Origin: Spirochaetales bacterium
Lineage (GTDB): Bacteria; Spirochaetota; Spirochaetia; ARS1246
Length of the DNA: 7,502 nt
Assembly: GCA_016930115.1 (NCBI GenBank)
Contig: JAFGHN010000125.1
Location: 1 to 7,502 of the forward strand
Reading direction: 5' to 3'
The notes under the pieces are model-generated. The model was not told where the DNA came from and did no database searches. It saw nothing but the letters and a program-made list of their open reading frames with translations. This document shows positions 5,988 to 7,502 of the stretch, piece after piece. A program made the translations under genes and the position numbers. The stretch's first letter is position 1. Every line of letters begins with the position of its first letter.

Positions 5988-7502
5988 CCTTCTTTCTGAA
6001 ATGCGAAAATTCCATGGCGAAGGTCCCGCGCCCCTGCGTCATGCTTCGCAACGCGGTTGAATAACCGAACATTTCAGCCAAAGGGGCCAACGCACGTATA
6101 TGATCAACCGCCGATCTTCTCTCAAGGCTTGAAATCGTGCAATTTCTCGATGTAAGGTGACTCATCACTTCGCCGACAAAGTCTTTCGGCGTCATCACAT
6201 CCACATGCATCACCGGCTCGAGTAGTATCGGAGACGCCTTCCGGCATGCCGCGTCAAGCCCGAGAGAACCGGCCGCTTCGAAGGCTATCGCCGTTGAATG
6301 GAGCTGATCATAGACGGCGCTCACGAGCACTGCCTCCACATCGTACAGAGGGTATCCGTACATGACGCCGGATGAAAATCCCCCTGTAACGCCGCGTTCA
6401 ACCGCGTCGATGAGCTCCCGCGGAAGATCATCCTTGGTGACTTCGCTGGAAAAGCGGTTGCCGCTGCCGCGTTCCAGCGGGGCCACACGCAGAGTTATCT
6501 CGGCGGTATTCTCTTTGCCTGCAAGGACGCGATGATACTTTTCGGTATGCACGACGGTTTTTGTAATCGACTCCCGGTAGGTAACCTGCGGTTTGCCCAC
6601 ATGGGCTACAATTTTGAAATCATCTATGATTCTTGTTACAAGGACGTCGAGATGAAGCTCTCCCATCCCTGATATGACAAGCTGGCCTGTTTCTTCGTCA
6701 TCTTTGACCAGGAACGTTGGATCTTCCATTTTGAGCAGATCCAGTGTTGCTTTGAGTTTGTCCCGCTCGGCGAGGGTTTGTGGCTCGATTGCCACCGATA
6801 TGACGGGCTCCGGAAAATGCATACGCTCGAGGATAACCTGGTGGTTTTCGTTTCCAATCGTATCACCGGTCTGAGAAAACTTGAAACCTATCGCCACAGC
6901 GATGTCTCCAGCGCCGACGCTGTCGAGCTGTTCGTATCGGTTTGCATGCATCCGCAGGAGCCTAGTGATTCTTTCTTTTTTCTTTTTATCGATATTCAAA
7001 ACCGCGGAGTTCTTTTTTATGATACCGGAATAGACGCGGATGAACGAAAGATAGCCGGCCTCTCTGTCCGCCTGAATTTTGAATACCAGAGCCAGCGCCG
7101 GTGCCGATGGATCGACCGGCACATCCACGGTTTCTTCGGTTTTGACAAGAATGCCCTTGATCGGCGGAACTTCCACTGGCGACGGAAGAAAATCGACTAC
7201 GCCGGACAGTAACGGCTGCACCCCTATGTTTTTGAGCGAAGAACCGACCAATACCGGCGTGAAATGCCTCGCAATCGTCAGTTCCCTGATGACCTTTTTC
7301 AGCAGATCGAGGGGAATTTCCTTACCGTCGAGATACAGCTCGGTGACTTCATCGGAAAAATGAGAAATTGAGTCGATCATTTTCTGGCGCCACTCGGCTG
7401 CCAGATGCATCCTGCTTTCATCAATTGGGCGACAAGAATACTCGGTTCCCAGTGTCTCCTGATTCCATGTAATTTCCTGCATAGAAAGAAGGTCTATGAC
7501 TC
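5974..7502 (-). CDS. fusA: Elongation factor G paralogue, probably ribosome-recycling (spdEFG2/mtEFG2) type; N-terminus outside window
   Basis: The minus-strand frame is open to the window edge; 508 residues are visible. The first ones (VIDLLSMQEITW) match the EF-G G' region (VVDLVKMKAINW in E. coli), so the Met at 7482 is internal and about 170-180 residues of G domain, with all GTP-binding motifs except the GSSLKN region (86-91), are missing. Counting from the first visible codon, domain II includes LVFKIQADREAGYLSFIRVYSG (138-159), domain III QLVISGMGELHLDVLVTRI (273-291), and domain V SPILLEPVMHVDV (423-435) and MFGYST (477-482). Domain IV is unusual. VTYRESIT is followed by TEKYHRVLAGKENTAEI (319-335), where translocating EF-Gs have HKKQxGGxGQYG, and the second tip loop reads LHSTAIAF in place of VDSSExAF. 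Mitochondrial EF-G2, a recycling factor, similarly lacks the HKKQ loop. Function in recycling with RRF is therefore inferred, not shown. The protein ends shortly after FSHF. Confidence 0.9.
   Translation of the reverse strand, partial: VIDLLSMQEITWNQETLGTEYSCRPIDESRMHLAAEWRQKMIDSISHFSDEVTELYLDGKEIPLDLLKKVIRELTIARHFTPVLVGSSLKNIGVQPLLSGVVDFLPSPVEVPPIKGILVKTEETVDVPVDPSAPALALVFKIQADREAGYLSFIRVYSGIIKKNSAVLNIDKKKKERITRLLRMHANRYEQLDSVGAGDIAVAIGFKFSQTGDTIGNENHQVILERMHFPEPVISVAIEPQTLAERDKLKATLDLLKMEDPTFLVKDDEETGQLVISGMGELHLDVLVTRIIDDFKIVAHVGKPQVTYRESITKTVVHTEKYHRVLAGKENTAEITLRVAPLERGSGNRFSSEVTKDDLPRELIDAVERGVTGGFSSGVMYGYPLYDVEAVLVSAVYDQLHSTAIAFEAAGSLGLDAACRKASPILLEPVMHVDVMTPKDFVGEVMSHLTSRNCTISSLERRSAVDHIRALAPLAEMFGYSTALRSMTQGRGTFAMEFSHFRKKEGGL

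Noticed and set aside
7480..7482. ATG as the true start of the upstream EF-G gene
   Set aside because: The frame continues to the window edge with VIDLLS, which matches the EF-G sequence just before this Met, and the GTP-binding motifs would be missing otherwise. It is a window-edge truncation, not a short gene or a pseudogene.

Overview
The window is ordinary bacterial core genome with moderate GC content. It carries five protein-coding genes packed almost without gaps, and no RNA genes, mobile elements or CRISPR. The best guess at the source is a spirochaete or another free-living anaerobe of a related deep-branching phylum. The clues are two divergent EF-G paralogues side by side, one with features of the recycling-type spdEFG2/mtEFG2 lineage, and a eukaryote-like 'GHAV' citrate synthase. 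This taxonomic call is inference, at roughly even confidence.

Plus strand, 1-2381: the C-terminal half of mfd (transcription-repair coupling factor; its 5' end lies outside the window) is followed by trmB (tRNA m7G46 methyltransferase). Their stop and start codons overlap in GTGA, so they are probably one transcript with coupled translation.

Plus strand, 2382-3801: a 67-base AT-rich spacer holds a near-consensus sigma70-type promoter. Between its -35 and -10 boxes is a perfect 14-bp palindrome, with a degenerate copy exactly 21 bp upstream. A strong Shine-Dalgarno sequence then leads into a 450-residue citrate synthase with all catalytic and oxaloacetate-binding residues in place. In an anaerobe this enzyme would mainly feed 2-oxoglutarate and glutamate synthesis.

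Minus strand, 7502-3808: two EF-G-family GTPases lie in tandem. The upstream one (5974-7502) is cut by the window edge and lacks most of its G domain; its domain IV lacks the HKKQxGG tip loop used in translocation. The downstream one (3808-5886) is a complete 692-residue EF-G-like protein that keeps that loop but has an unusual P-loop and switch I. It has its own promoter and ribosome binding site in the 87-base gap. It converges on citrate synthase with only 6 bases between the stop codons.

I see no clear new biological system here. The points most worth a second look are the operator-like repeats in the citrate synthase promoter, the complementary divergence of the two EF-G paralogues, and an 8-C homopolymer inside trmB.
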